From positions 1-64,000 of the forward strand of contig CALPRQ020000002.1 in the NCBI GenBank assembly GCA_943326015.2: DNA of 64,000 nucleotides, in the 5' to 3' direction. Of the stretch, positions 19,097 through 27,609 are shown piece after piece; positions within the stretch are counted from its first letter, which is position 1; every line of letters starts with the position of its first letter. This DNA is from Chitinophaga pinensis (GTDB lineage: Bacteria > Pseudomonadota > Gammaproteobacteria > Burkholderiales > Burkholderiaceae_C). The position numbers were made by a program, and so were the translations under genes. Below the pieces are notes generated by a model that ran no database searches, was not told where the DNA came from, and saw nothing but the letters and a program-made list of their open reading frames with translations.

Positions 19097-19133
19097 TGAA
19101 CGAAAAGTGCAATTTTCTGAGCGAAATTTTGCA
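19097..19133. promoter_or_regulatory. direct repeats in the AraC/P450 divergent promoter
   Basis: TGAACGAAAAGTGCA (19097-19111) and TGAGCGAAATTTTGCA (19118-19133) share TGA-CGAAA-TGCA and are offset by 21 bp, two helical turns, the layout typical of AraC half-sites. A GTTCG-AG-CGAAC inverted repeat follows at 19139-19150. Confidence 0.55.
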
Positions 19134-19190
19134 TCGTGGTTCGAGCGAACTGGCCTTAAAGTCACATTCATCCCAGTTTGAGGAGACAAG

Positions 19191-20372
19191 ATGACCGATT
19201 TCCATTTCGACCCCTATTCGCCTGCGGTGGACGCCGACCCGTTCCCGTACTACCAGCGCCTGCGCGACGAATTCCCCTGCTTCTGGAGCGAGGAAGCGCA
19301 GATGTGGATCCTGTCGCGCTACCAGGACATCGTGAGCGCCGGCATGGACTGGCAGACCTACTCGTCGGCCAGCGGCAACCTGATGACCGAGCTGCCGGGC
19401 CGCGCCGGCTCGACCCTGGGCAGCTCGGACCCACCAAAGCATGACCGCCTGCGCGGCCTGATCCAGCATGCCTTCATGAAGCGCAACCTGCTGGCGCTCG
19501 AGGAGCCGATCCGCGCCGTCGCCAAGGAGGTGTTCGGCCAGCTCAAGGGCGTGCGGGAATTCGACTTCAAGGATGTCTCGGCCCAGTTCACCGTCAAGGT
19601 GCTGATGGCCGCGCTCGGCCTGCCGATGGGCGACGAGGCCATCGTCGACGAGAAGATCGTGCGCGAGAACGCGGTGCTGATGGTGCAGTCCGACGCCCGC
19701 ACCCGCGCCAAGGGCCCCGAGCATATCGCCGCCTTCAACTGGGTGAAGGACTACGCGGCCAAGGTGATCGCCATGCGCCGCGCCGAGCCGCGCAACGACC
19801 TGATCAGCAACTTCGCGCTGGCCGAGATCGACGGTGACCGCCTCGACGACAACGAGGTGCTGCTGACCACGACCACGCTGATCATGGCCGGCGTCGAGTC
19901 GCTCGGCGGCTTCATGATGATGTTCGCCTACAACCTGGCGACCCATGACGAGGCACGCCAGGCCGTGGTCGCCAACCCGGCGCTGCTGCCCGACGCGATC
20001 GAGGAGTCGCTGCGCTTCAACACCTCGGCCCAGCGCTTCCGCCGCCGCCTGATGAAGGATGTCGAACTGCACGGCCAGACCATGAAGGAAGGCGACTTCG
20101 TCTGCCTGGCCTATGGTTCGGGCAACCGCGACGAGCGCCAGTACCCGAATCCGGAGGTCTACGACATCACGCGCAAGCCGCGCGGCCACCTGGGCTTCGG
20201 CGGCGGGGTCCATGCCTGCCTGGGCACCGCGATCGCCCGCCTGTCGGTCAAGATCGCGTTCGAGGAATTCCATCAGGTGGTGCCCGAGTACCGCCGCGTG
20301 GCCGACCAGCTGCCCTGGATGCCGTCCTCGACCTTCCGCAGTCCGCTGGTGCTGCAACTGACCACCGCCTGA
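19191..20372 (+). CDS. cytochrome P450 (bacterial class I)
   Basis: The 393-residue soluble P450 has the EESLR helix-K ExxR motif, the heme loop FGGGVHACLG with ligand Cys343, and an I-helix AGVES at residues 233-237. The last is odd: the usual acid-Thr oxygen-activating pair is Glu-Ser here. GAGGAG precedes the ATG. Ferredoxin and ferredoxin-reductase genes follow in the same direction, giving a complete three-component monooxygenase. In this setting it probably hydroxylates or O-demethylates an aromatic or terpenoid compound; the CYP family cannot be fixed from reading alone. Confidence 0.93.
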   Translation: MTDFHFDPYSPAVDADPFPYYQRLRDEFPCFWSEEAQMWILSRYQDIVSAGMDWQTYSSASGNLMTELPGRAGSTLGSSDPPKHDRLRGLIQHAFMKRNLLALEEPIRAVAKEVFGQLKGVREFDFKDVSAQFTVKVLMAALGLPMGDEAIVDEKIVRENAVLMVQSDARTRAKGPEHIAAFNWVKDYAAKVIAMRRAEPRNDLISNFALAEIDGDRLDDNEVLLTTTTLIMAGVESLGGFMMMFAYNLATHDEARQAVVANPALLPDAIEESLRFNTSAQRFRRRLMKDVELHGQTMKEGDFVCLAYGSGNRDERQYPNPEVYDITRKPRGHLGFGGGVHACLGTAIARLSVKIAFEEFHQVVPEYRRVADQLPWMPSSTFRSPLVLQLTTA

Positions 20373-20442
20373 TACATCCTGTAATCTAGTGCTGCCGCTG
20401 GCTTTGCCGACGGCAGCCTTTTCGTTTTTCCGGAGATACCCC

Positions 20443-20766
20443 ATGACCCAGATCACCTACGTCGAAGCCAGCGGCCAGTCCACCACCGTCGACCTGCCGG
20501 ACGGCTGGAACCTGATGCAAGGCGCCATCGTCAACGGCGTCGAAGGCATCCTCGGCGAATGCGGCGGTTCCTGCGCCTGCGCCACCTGCCACTGCTATGT
20601 CGATGAAGCCCGCCTGGGCGACCTGCCGCCGCCCAGCGAGACCGAGCTCGACATGCTCGAGAACGTCGCCGCCGAGCGCCGCGCCAACAGCCGCCTGGCC
20701 TGCCAGCTCAAGGCCTCGCCCACGCTGGCCGGCCTGATCCTGAGCCTGCCCGCCATCCAGGAATAA
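20443..20766 (+). CDS. [2Fe-2S] ferredoxin, putidaredoxin type
   Basis: The 107-residue protein has the putidaredoxin-type cluster motif GECGGSCACATC (Cys-x5-Cys-x2-Cys) and a distal Cys in RLACQL. ATG 20443 has CGGAG upstream. It passes electrons from the reductase encoded 3 bp downstream to the P450 encoded upstream. The extra Cys residues inside the loop (CACATCHC) are worth noting when assigning ligands. Confidence 0.92.
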   Translation: MTQITYVEASGQSTTVDLPDGWNLMQGAIVNGVEGILGECGGSCACATCHCYVDEARLGDLPPPSETELDMLENVAAERRANSRLACQLKASPTLAGLILSLPAIQE

Positions 20767-20769
20767 GCC

Positions 20770-22014
20770 ATGAGCGACAGCATCCAGGCCGGCATCGTGA
20801 TCATCGGCGCCGGCCAGGCCGGCGTGCAGACGGCCGAATCGCTGCGGGCCGGCGGCTATCAGGGCAGCATCACGCTGCTCGGCGACGAGCCGCATGGTCC
20901 CTACCACCGCCCGCCCCTGTCCAAGGCCTGGCTGGCCGGCGAGATGGACGGCGCCCAGCTCGTGATGCGCGCCCCCGAGATGCTGGCGCGCAAGAACATC
21001 GAACTGCGCACCCAGGTCAAGGTTGCATCGATCGACCGCGCCGCCAAGCAGGTGCTGCTGGCCGACGGCAGCGCCCTGCCCTACAGCGGCCTGGTGCTGG
21101 CGACCGGCTCGACGCCGCGCAGCCTGCCGCTGCCCGGTGGCGCTGCCGCTGGCGTGCACGCGCTGCGCTCGCGCGACGATGCCGACGCGATCTCGGCCCG
21201 GCTGGCGCTGTGCCTGCAGCAGCAGTTGCCGGTGGTCGTGATCGGTGGCGGCTTCATCGGACTCGAAGTCGCCGCGACCGCGCGCAAGAAGGGCCTGGAG
21301 GTCACCGTGCTCGAAGCCGCGCCGCGCCTGCTTGGCCGCGTGCTGGCACCCGCGCTGTCCGACTGGTACGCCGCGCTGCACCGCAGCCATGGCGTGCAGC
21401 TGGTGTTCGACGCGCGCATCGCGGCGCTTGAGGCCGATGCCGATGGTGCGGTCAGCGGCGTGCGCCTGGCCGACGGCAGCCTGCTGCCGGCCGGCTTGGT
21501 GGTGGTCGGCATCGGCGTCAACGCCAACGATGGCCTGGCACAGGCGGCCGGGCTCGAATGCGAGCGCGGCATCGTGGTCGATGCCTGCTGTCGCAGCAGC
21601 GACCCAGCCATCGTGGCGGCCGGCGACTGCACCGCGCGCCGACTGGTCGACGGCAGCCTGATCCGGCTCGAATCGGTGCAGAACGCGACCGAACAGGGCA
21701 AGTCAGCCGCCGCCGCGCTGCTGGGCCAGGAGCGTCCGTTCACGGCCACGCCCTGGTTCTGGAGCGATCAGTACGACAAGAAGCTGCAGATGGCCGGCCT
21801 GTCGAGCGGCGCCGAGCAATGGGCCGTGCGCGGCGACATGGGCGGTGCGTCGTTCAGCGTCTACCATTTCCGTGCCGATAAGCTGATCGCGGTCGACAGC
21901 GTCAACGCAGCCAAGGACCACCTGCAGGCGCGCAAGCTGCTCGACGCCGGCCTCTCGCCGACGCCCGAACAGGCCGCCGACAGCGGCTTCGACCTGGGCA
22001 GCCTGCTCAAGTAA
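20770..22014 (+). CDS. FAD/NAD(P)H-dependent ferredoxin reductase
   Basis: The 414-residue protein is a putidaredoxin-reductase-like flavoprotein. It has an FAD dinucleotide fold at the N-terminus (VIIGAGQAGVQTAESLR), an NAD-binding fold near residue 157 (VVVIGGGFIGLEVAATARKKG), a conserved AAGDC segment and a C-terminal reductase domain. It completes the class I P450 electron chain with the two genes before it. Its last 21 bases (21994-22014) recur exactly at 23261-23281 beyond the patatin gene. Confidence 0.93.
   Translation: MSDSIQAGIVIIGAGQAGVQTAESLRAGGYQGSITLLGDEPHGPYHRPPLSKAWLAGEMDGAQLVMRAPEMLARKNIELRTQVKVASIDRAAKQVLLADGSALPYSGLVLATGSTPRSLPLPGGAAAGVHALRSRDDADAISARLALCLQQQLPVVVIGGGFIGLEVAATARKKGLEVTVLEAAPRLLGRVLAPALSDWYAALHRSHGVQLVFDARIAALEADADGAVSGVRLADGSLLPAGLVVVGIGVNANDGLAQAAGLECERGIVVDACCRSSDPAIVAAGDCTARRLVDGSLIRLESVQNATEQGKSAAAALLGQERPFTATPWFWSDQYDKKLQMAGLSSGAEQWAVRGDMGGASFSVYHFRADKLIAVDSVNAAKDHLQARKLLDAGLSPTPEQAADSGFDLGSLLK
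21994..22014 (+). repeat. 21-bp direct repeat, copy 1 (3' end of the ferredoxin reductase gene)
   Basis: CTGGGCAGCCTGCTCAAGTAA forms the last six codons and stop of the reductase gene and is identical to 23261-23281. The pair brackets the patatin gene. Confidence 0.9.
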
Positions 22015-22024
22015 AAGACGTCTT

Positions 22025-22048
22025 GGCCTTGTTCACCCGAACAAGGCC
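22025..22048. terminator. hairpin between convergent genes
   Basis: GGCCTTGTT-cacccg-AACAAGGCC is a perfect 9-bp stem just after the reductase stop, overlapping the last codons of the convergent patatin gene. No T-run follows, so it is a possible rather than certain bidirectional terminator. Confidence 0.55.
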
Positions 22049-23151
22049 TCGACATCAATGGAAGACCGGTTTCCCACTGCGGACGATGGCCCGTTCAGCC
22101 AGGCCAGCGCCCGCTCTCGCCCCTGATCGCGCAGCTGCTCAAGAAACGGGCCATAGGCCAGCAACTTGGTGTCGCTCTGGTGAAAGGTGGCCAGCTCACG
22201 GGTATCGATCATGTGAAACCGGAGTTGCAGCAATCGCTGCTCCAGCTCGCCCAAAACAGCCGTCGCAGTGGCACTGGCCCCGATGGCCTGAACGAGCATC
22301 CGCATCTCCCCCAGAAAATTGGCCGTGAACGCCAGCTCGCTGGTGCGGGCCTCGATCTCCGACAGGCTGTGTGGCACACCATGGCGCTCCAGCGGATTGA
22401 GCAAGACCAACAGCAGGTCCCGGCTGTCGCAGTGGTAGAACAACGGGGCGACGGGCGGATTGGCGCTGAAGCCGCCATCCCAATAGGCTTCGCCATCGAT
22501 CTGGATCGCATGGTGAATCCTGGGCAGACAGGCGGATGCCAGCAGCACCTCGACCCTGAGCTCGTGTTCGCGAAAGATCCGCAGCTTGCCGGAACCCGCC
22601 TGGGTCGCGCCGACAAACAGCTTGACGGGACTGTGCTGCCGCAGTCGGTCGAAATCCACCTGCTTGACCAGCAGGTCGCGCAACGGGTTCAGGTCAAACG
22701 GATTGAGTTGCGCAGGAGAGAAGATGCCCGACCAGCGGTACAGCATCATTCCGAGCGGTGACAGCCCGACCCGGTCGTCCTGATGCTGAGCCATCAGTCC
22801 GGCGGGCATCTGCTTGCCGATCTCGGTCCAGAACGCCTTCAGGCTGACGCGAGCCCCTTCGCGTCCCCCTTTCATCCAGCCGTCGGCAAACAGCACCGCA
22901 TTCATCGCGCCGGCGCTGCTGCCACTGAGGCCCTCGATGGTGAGATCGGACTCTTCCAGCAGGGCATCCAGCACCCCCCAGGTGAAGGCGCCATGCGCAC
23001 CGCCGCCCTGCAGCGCCAGGTTGATCGAGCGCTTCCCGGTCGGGATAGCTGGGGCTGCTGGGGCTGCTGGGGCCAGGGGTACAGGGCTTGAACCCAGCCC
23101 CAGCCCACGAAGCCAGCGTCGAACCGATGATTGAATTGACCGCATCGTCAT
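22033..23151 (-). CDS. patatin-like phospholipase
   Basis: The 372-residue protein has the patatin oxyanion loop (LQGGGAHGAFTWGVLDAL, about residues 47-63), nucleophile elbow GSSAG (Ser at about 79) and the Asp of the dyad in DGGFSANPP. A short basic N-terminus is followed by a Pro/Ala-rich linker. It should be a serine lipid acyl hydrolase. It is flanked by copies of the reductase gene's 3' end, which suggests it was inserted next to the P450 operon. Confidence 0.9.
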   Translation of the reverse strand: MTMRSIQSSVRRWLRGLGLGSSPVPLAPAAPAAPAIPTGKRSINLALQGGGAHGAFTWGVLDALLEESDLTIEGLSGSSAGAMNAVLFADGWMKGGREGARVSLKAFWTEIGKQMPAGLMAQHQDDRVGLSPLGMMLYRWSGIFSPAQLNPFDLNPLRDLLVKQVDFDRLRQHSPVKLFVGATQAGSGKLRIFREHELRVEVLLASACLPRIHHAIQIDGEAYWDGGFSANPPVAPLFYHCDSRDLLLVLLNPLERHGVPHSLSEIEARTSELAFTANFLGEMRMLVQAIGASATATAVLGELEQRLLQLRFHMIDTRELATFHQSDTKLLAYGPFLEQLRDQGRERALAWLNGPSSAVGNRSSIDVEALFG

Positions 23152-23260
23152 GGCTGCTCACTCCCATTGAGATGGAGGCACTGCGCCCACCCACGACACT
23201 GAGCATAGACCTTTTATGCTGCACCGCAACATAAATGACAAATCTTTACCGACCCGTAAT

Positions 23261-23281
23261 CTGGGCAGCCTGCTCAAGTAA
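23261..23281 (+). repeat. 21-bp direct repeat, copy 2
   Basis: This is an exact copy of the last 21 bases of the ferredoxin reductase gene (21994-22014), lying in the noncoding gap behind the patatin promoter region. Similarity does not extend further in either direction. Confidence 0.9.
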
Positions 23282-23308
23282 GCCGGCTGGCTGGCAGTCG
23301 AGAGCGCT

Positions 23309-24514
23309 TCAAGCCTCCGCATCCTCGTTCAGGTCCAGCTCCTGTTGAACCTGGCCGGGCGCTTGCGGGGGCCATGTCCCATGCTGGACACATTGTTGAA
23401 ACCAGCGGTGCATGGCGGCATCGTCGACCGAATACTCGCCACGCGCCGACTTCCAGACCAGGGCTGGATTGCGCTCGCGCAGCGCCTCCAGCGCGTTCTG
23501 TGCCTTTTGCGGACTGACGGCGGTCTGCGTCTTCTCCTTGTAGAAACGCAAGGCCTCGGCGTCGTAAGGCCGAAAACGCGGTCCCTGCTCCAGCAGGCGC
23601 CACAGCACGGCTTGCTCCAGGGGCTTCAAGCCAAGGTAATCCGACTCCATTTGCCGTTCATCGTCTGACTGCTTCTGGCTTGCCGCATCCAGCACTGCAG
23701 CCTCGAAACGGCCTGTCAAGCCCGACAGAGGACTCAAGGCCTGCCCGAGCGCCTCCATGAAAAACTGGGGCCGATGCCCGAACTTCTCGAACGCCTGCAG
23801 CAAGGTCGGCTCGTCCACCGGCTTCAGATCGGGCCGCTGGGCCTCGATCAGTGAAGCCACATGCTGGATGAACTGCTGATCCAGCTCCGGCATGCGGGTG
23901 ATCTGCGAACCAAAGAACGGCGCGCCATTGGTATTGACCAGGCGCAGCAGCTTGTCGCGGTCAGAACCTGACATGACCAGCATCAGGTTGACCTGACCCG
24001 GGCGGTTCAGCTGATCACGCGCCGACTTGAGTGCCGACATCATGGCCTCGCCCGCTTCGCTGGTCAGGGCATGCTGGGCTTCATCGATGATCAGCGCCAG
24101 GGGCACCTTGGCCGTTTCGTGCAGGGTCCGCAGCGCCTCGGGCAAGGTCAGGCCGTCGATGCGTCCGATCTTGCTGGTGTCGATCTTCAGTGCGCCGGCA
24201 ATGCTGACGTTCTCCAGCCCGGCCTTGCGAGCGACCTTGGCCACCAGGCCCAGCTTCTGCGACAAGGCACGCCCGATGGCATCCGCCACCAGAAGGGCTG
24301 GGTCGCGCCGTTGGTCCGACCACAAGTCGACGTAAACCACGACGACGCCCGTGGCCTCCAGCACCGGCCGCAAGTCACCCTGCAGGAAGGTGGACTTGCC
24401 TGTGCGTCGCGGTGCGGCCAGGAACAGGCCATTGTGTGCATCACCGAACAACGCCTTGCCCTGCAAGGCAGTGGTCAAACTTTGCGCCAACGCAGTACGA
24501 GGGTAGTGGATCAT
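23309..24514 (-). CDS. AAA+ family ATPase of unknown function
   Basis: The 401-residue protein has Walker A APRRTGKST (about residues 34-42), Walker B LALIIDEAQ (about 138-146) and a sensor-like MLVMSGSD segment. The C-terminal part (about 290-401) resembles a winged-helix region. It looks like the STAND/archaeal-ATPase-type AAA proteins that bind a partner or DNA, but no partner gene is adjacent. The AT-rich region over its start carries several TTTATCTA/GATAA repeats, suggesting tight, possibly self-imposed, regulation. Confidence 0.8.
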   Translation of the reverse strand: MIHYPRTALAQSLTTALQGKALFGDAHNGLFLAAPRRTGKSTFLQGDLRPVLEATGVVVVYVDLWSDQRRDPALLVADAIGRALSQKLGLVAKVARKAGLENVSIAGALKIDTSKIGRIDGLTLPEALRTLHETAKVPLALIIDEAQHALTSEAGEAMMSALKSARDQLNRPGQVNLMLVMSGSDRDKLLRLVNTNGAPFFGSQITRMPELDQQFIQHVASLIEAQRPDLKPVDEPTLLQAFEKFGHRPQFFMEALGQALSPLSGLTGRFEAAVLDAASQKQSDDERQMESDYLGLKPLEQAVLWRLLEQGPRFRPYDAEALRFYKEKTQTAVSPQKAQNALEALRERNPALVWKSARGEYSVDDAAMHRWFQQCVQHGTWPPQAPGQVQQELDLNEDAEA

Positions 24515-24516
24515 GG

Positions 24517-24565
24517 TTTATCTAAATTTATCTATAAAAAGATAATTTATCCATTACTAGATAAA
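24517..24565. promoter_or_regulatory. TTTATCTA/GATAA repeat cluster upstream of the AAA ATPase
   Basis: TTTATCTA occurs at 24517-24524 and 24527-24534 (10-bp phase) and inverted at 24558-24565. Between them lies a perfect GATAA-T-TTATC dyad (24541-24551). The cluster covers the region directly before ATG 24514 and stands out as AT-rich in GC-rich DNA. Confidence 0.6.
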
Positions 24566-24642
24566 AGTCAATAAACAAGGCCCAGTACCAGACCCCAAAA
24601 AGCCTCCGGATGGAGACTGGGCAGACGAGTAGCCGACCGGGC

Positions 24643-25662
24643 TCAGACGAAATTCTCGGTATCGACCTCGTTCGTACCCAGGCTGTTGTAGCGCGCGCCC
24701 GCCACATTGCCCTGATGAATGCAGGCGTCGAGCCGGCTCATCTGGTCAGCACTCAGGCTCACGTTCACCGCGCCCAGGTCATCGAGCAGGTGTTCGACGC
24801 TGGTGGTGCCCGGAATCGGCAGGATGTTCTTGTCCTTGTGCAGCAGCCAGGCCAGCGCGAGCTGGGCCATGCTGCAGCCGACTTCCTGCGCAATCGCACG
24901 GTAGGGTTCCAGCAGTTGCAGGTTGGCCGCGTAGTTGCCCGGCGTGAAGCGCGGCATGGCGCGGCGGATGTCCTTCTCGTGCAGGGTGGACACATCGGTC
25001 AGCTCGCCGCACAGGAAGCCGCGCGCGACCGGGCTGAAGGCGACAAAACTCACACCCAGTTCACGGCAGGCGTCCAGCACCGCGATCTCGGGATTGCGGG
25101 TCCAGAGCGAATACTCGGTCTGCAGCGCCGCGATCGGGTGTACCGCATGCGCCTTTCGGAGCGTATCGGCCGAGACCTCGGACAGCCCGATGGCGCGGAT
25201 CTTGCCCGCGCGCACCAGATCGGCCATGGCGCCGACGCTGTCCTCGATCGGCACCTGCTTGTCCCAGCGGTGCAGGTAGTAGAGGTCGATCACGTCGGTG
25301 TTCAGACGCTGGAGCGCTTGCTCGCAGGTGGCACGGATCGTCTCGGGGCGGCCGTCGATCACGCGCACCTTCTGGCCGTCGCCCTTGAGGTCGACGCCGG
25401 TCATGCCGCACTTGCTCGCCAGCGTGAAGCGGCTGCGGTGCTGGGACAGCACGCGGCCGACCAGGCTCTCGTTGGCGCCGAAGCCGTAGAGCGCGGCGGT
25501 GTCGAAATGGGTCACGCCAGCGTCGAGCGCGGCCAGCAGCACGCGCTCGCCCTGCTCGGCCGAGACCGGAGCGCCATAGGCGTGACTGAGGTTCATGCAG
25601 CCCAGGCCGATGGCGGAAACCTGGAGCGGGCCGAGCTGGCGTTGCAGAAATGTCGTTGTCAT
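24643..25662 (-). CDS. aldo/keto reductase
   Basis: The 339-residue protein has the AKR (beta/alpha)8 features. These are LGCMNLSHAYG near the N-terminus, catalytic Asp and Tyr in FDTAALYGFGANE, Lys in LASKCG, His in YYLHRWD, and the C-terminal NADPH-binding segment IPGTTSVEHL. It is probably an NADPH-dependent carbonyl reductase of the YajO/IolS-like group; the substrate is unknown. It stands alone, about 70 bp from the next minus-strand gene upstream of it in the window. Confidence 0.92.
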   Translation of the reverse strand: MTTTFLQRQLGPLQVSAIGLGCMNLSHAYGAPVSAEQGERVLLAALDAGVTHFDTAALYGFGANESLVGRVLSQHRSRFTLASKCGMTGVDLKGDGQKVRVIDGRPETIRATCEQALQRLNTDVIDLYYLHRWDKQVPIEDSVGAMADLVRAGKIRAIGLSEVSADTLRKAHAVHPIAALQTEYSLWTRNPEIAVLDACRELGVSFVAFSPVARGFLCGELTDVSTLHEKDIRRAMPRFTPGNYAANLQLLEPYRAIAQEVGCSMAQLALAWLLHKDKNILPIPGTTSVEHLLDDLGAVNVSLSADQMSRLDACIHQGNVAGARYNSLGTNEVDTENFV

Positions 25663-25731
25663 GGCGAAAGTAGAAGTGAGGCTTGAGAGTGGAAGTTCAG
25701 CGACAGGCGCAGAAGGAGGCTCAGCGGGCGA

Positions 25732-26976
25732 TCAGCGATAGAACAGGTAGCCAACGCCAATCGCGCCAACCAGGCCAACCGCATCGGCGAACAGGCCGCA
25801 GGCCAGCGCCTGGCGGGTCTGGCGGATGTTGACGCTGCCGAAATAGACCGCCAGCACATAGAAGGTGGTCTCGGTCGAGCCCTGGATGATGGCCGCGAGC
25901 TTGCCCTGGAAGGAATCGACGCCATAGGTCTTCATGACGTCGATCATCAGCCCGCGCGCCCCGCTGCCCGACAGCGTCTTCATCAGGCCGACCGGCAGCG
26001 CCGGCACGAAATCGGCATCGAGCCCGACCCAGCGCACCAGCGCTTCGATCGCTCCCAGCAGATAGCCCATGCAGCCGGTGCTGCGAAACACCGAGATCGC
26101 CGCCAGCATCGCGACCAGGTAGGGGATGATCTGCAGCGCGACGCCAAAGCCCTCCTTGGCGCCCTCGACGAAGCTGTCGTAGCAATCGACGCGGCGCCAG
26201 GCCCCGACCGCGACGAACAGCGTGATCAGGCTGAAGATGACGCCGCTGCCCAGCAGCCCCACCGCCTGCGCCAGCTGCTGCGGCGGCAGCCCGCTCAAGG
26301 CCGCGTAGAGCGCCGCCATCAGGCCGATGAAGCCGGCAAAAAAGACCAGCACCGGCGCGCGCAGCAGGTTGATGCGCTGCACCCAGGCCACCGCGCCCAG
26401 GCCGGCACAGAACGAGATGAAGGTGGCGATCAGCGTCGGCAGGAAGATGTCGGCGCCGTTGAAGCCGGCCAGGCCCTGCTCGGCCGCCAGGCTCTGCCGG
26501 ATCGCGATCACCGAGGTCGGGATCAGCGTGATGCCGGCGGTGTTGAGCACCAGGAACATCACCATCGGGTCGCTGGCCACGTCTTTCTGCGGGTTGATCT
26601 CCTGCAGCTCGCGCATGGCTTTCAGGCCCAGCGGCGTGGCGGCGTTGTCCAGCCCGAGCAGGTTGGCGCTGAAGTTCATCACGATGCTGCCCCCGGCCGG
26701 GTGCCCACGCGGGATGCCCGGAAAGACGCAGCGAAAGAACGGCGCCAGCGCGCGCGCGAACAGGTCGATCACACCGGCACGCTCGCCGATCTTCATGATG
26801 CCCAGCCACAGACACATGATGCCGACCAGCCCGAGCGAGACGTCGAAGCCGGTCTTGGCGCTGTCGAACAGGCCACTCAGCACCCGCGCGAAGATGCCCG
26901 CATCGCCCTGCAGCAACTGCAGAAAAGCGGCCACGAAACCGATCAGGATGAAGGCGACCCAGACGAAGTTCAGCAT
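25732..26976 (-). CDS. SpmA-SpmB-type fused nucleoside-recognition membrane protein
   Basis: The 414-residue protein has about ten membrane segments and two Gate/nucleoside-recognition domains. The first half matches SpmA (GGSIVMNFSANLLGLDNAATPLGLKAM) and the second matches SpmB (GLMKTLSGSGARGLMID and GSTETTFYVLAVYFGSV). In Bacillus these are separate spore-maturation proteins; in non-sporulating proteobacteria the fused form is common and its role is unknown. The upstream gap of 112 bp separates it from the divergent DUF4347 remnant. Confidence 0.85.
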   Translation of the reverse strand: MLNFVWVAFILIGFVAAFLQLLQGDAGIFARVLSGLFDSAKTGFDVSLGLVGIMCLWLGIMKIGERAGVIDLFARALAPFFRCVFPGIPRGHPAGGSIVMNFSANLLGLDNAATPLGLKAMRELQEINPQKDVASDPMVMFLVLNTAGITLIPTSVIAIRQSLAAEQGLAGFNGADIFLPTLIATFISFCAGLGAVAWVQRINLLRAPVLVFFAGFIGLMAALYAALSGLPPQQLAQAVGLLGSGVIFSLITLFVAVGAWRRVDCYDSFVEGAKEGFGVALQIIPYLVAMLAAISVFRSTGCMGYLLGAIEALVRWVGLDADFVPALPVGLMKTLSGSGARGLMIDVMKTYGVDSFQGKLAAIIQGSTETTFYVLAVYFGSVNIRQTRQALACGLFADAVGLVGAIGVGYLFYR

Positions 26977-27088
26977 GCGGGGAATGATGCCAGCAAAAAT
27001 ACCGGGGCGAGCCGTGGCGCCGCCTGGAACTTTGTCGTCGCGCCACCAATTACCAGTATAAAATTAATTTTCGACACTAAATTCCAAC

Positions 27089-27475
27089 ATGACCTGCCAG
27101 AACATCGTCTTCATCGACAGCCGCGTCGCCGGCTACCAGAACCTGACCGCCAGCCTGGGCGCGGATACCGAGTGGCATCTGCTGAACGCTGGGCAGGACG
27201 GCGTCGAGCAGATGCAGCGCATCCTGTCGGGCCGCTCCGGGCTCGAGTCAATCCAAGTCGTCAGCCACGGCTCGGCCGGGACGCTGTACCTGGGCAGCAC
27301 GGTGCTCAATTCGGGCAACTTGGGAGCTACCAAGGGCAGCTGCAAGCGATCGGTTCCAGCCTGTGCGCGACTCATGCCCAGGTTGGCTTTTGATGGTTGG
27401 TCTACCTACACCCACTGGGAATCAATAAATAATGCGAACCATCTCCCGGACTGCTACGCATTAGTGGGCAAATGA
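27089..27475 (+). pseudogene. DUF4347 domain remnant, frameshifted and truncated
   Basis: The reading frame begins like a DUF4347 domain (NIVFIDSRVAGYQNL, then IQVVSHGSAGTLYLGSTVLNSGNL). At about 27318-27324 the family continuation (GSYQGQLQAIGSSL) jumps to another frame, so one base was gained or two lost. After that even the shifted frame loses similarity and stops at 27396. DUF4347 normally forms the N-terminus of very large secreted cadherin/RTX adhesins. The next gene encodes exactly such C-terminal domains, so this is probably the stump of a former giant protein. Confidence 0.75.
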
Positions 27476-27609
27476 ATCGTGCGATTCAGAACATGACAGA
27501 TAAAAATTTTTAAGATTAATTACCTTAAAAATCTTGAGGAACGCGGGCTATGTTTTTGAAAAATTTCCAGCCTGCATATGATGAAATTTGAATTTCGAGA
27601 GGAACGAAA

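Noticed and set aside
26701-27393. 230-codon plus-strand frame reaching into the DUF4347 remnant
   Set aside because: Most of it is antisense to the SpmAB-like gene; only the end carries the frameshifted DUF4347 continuation.
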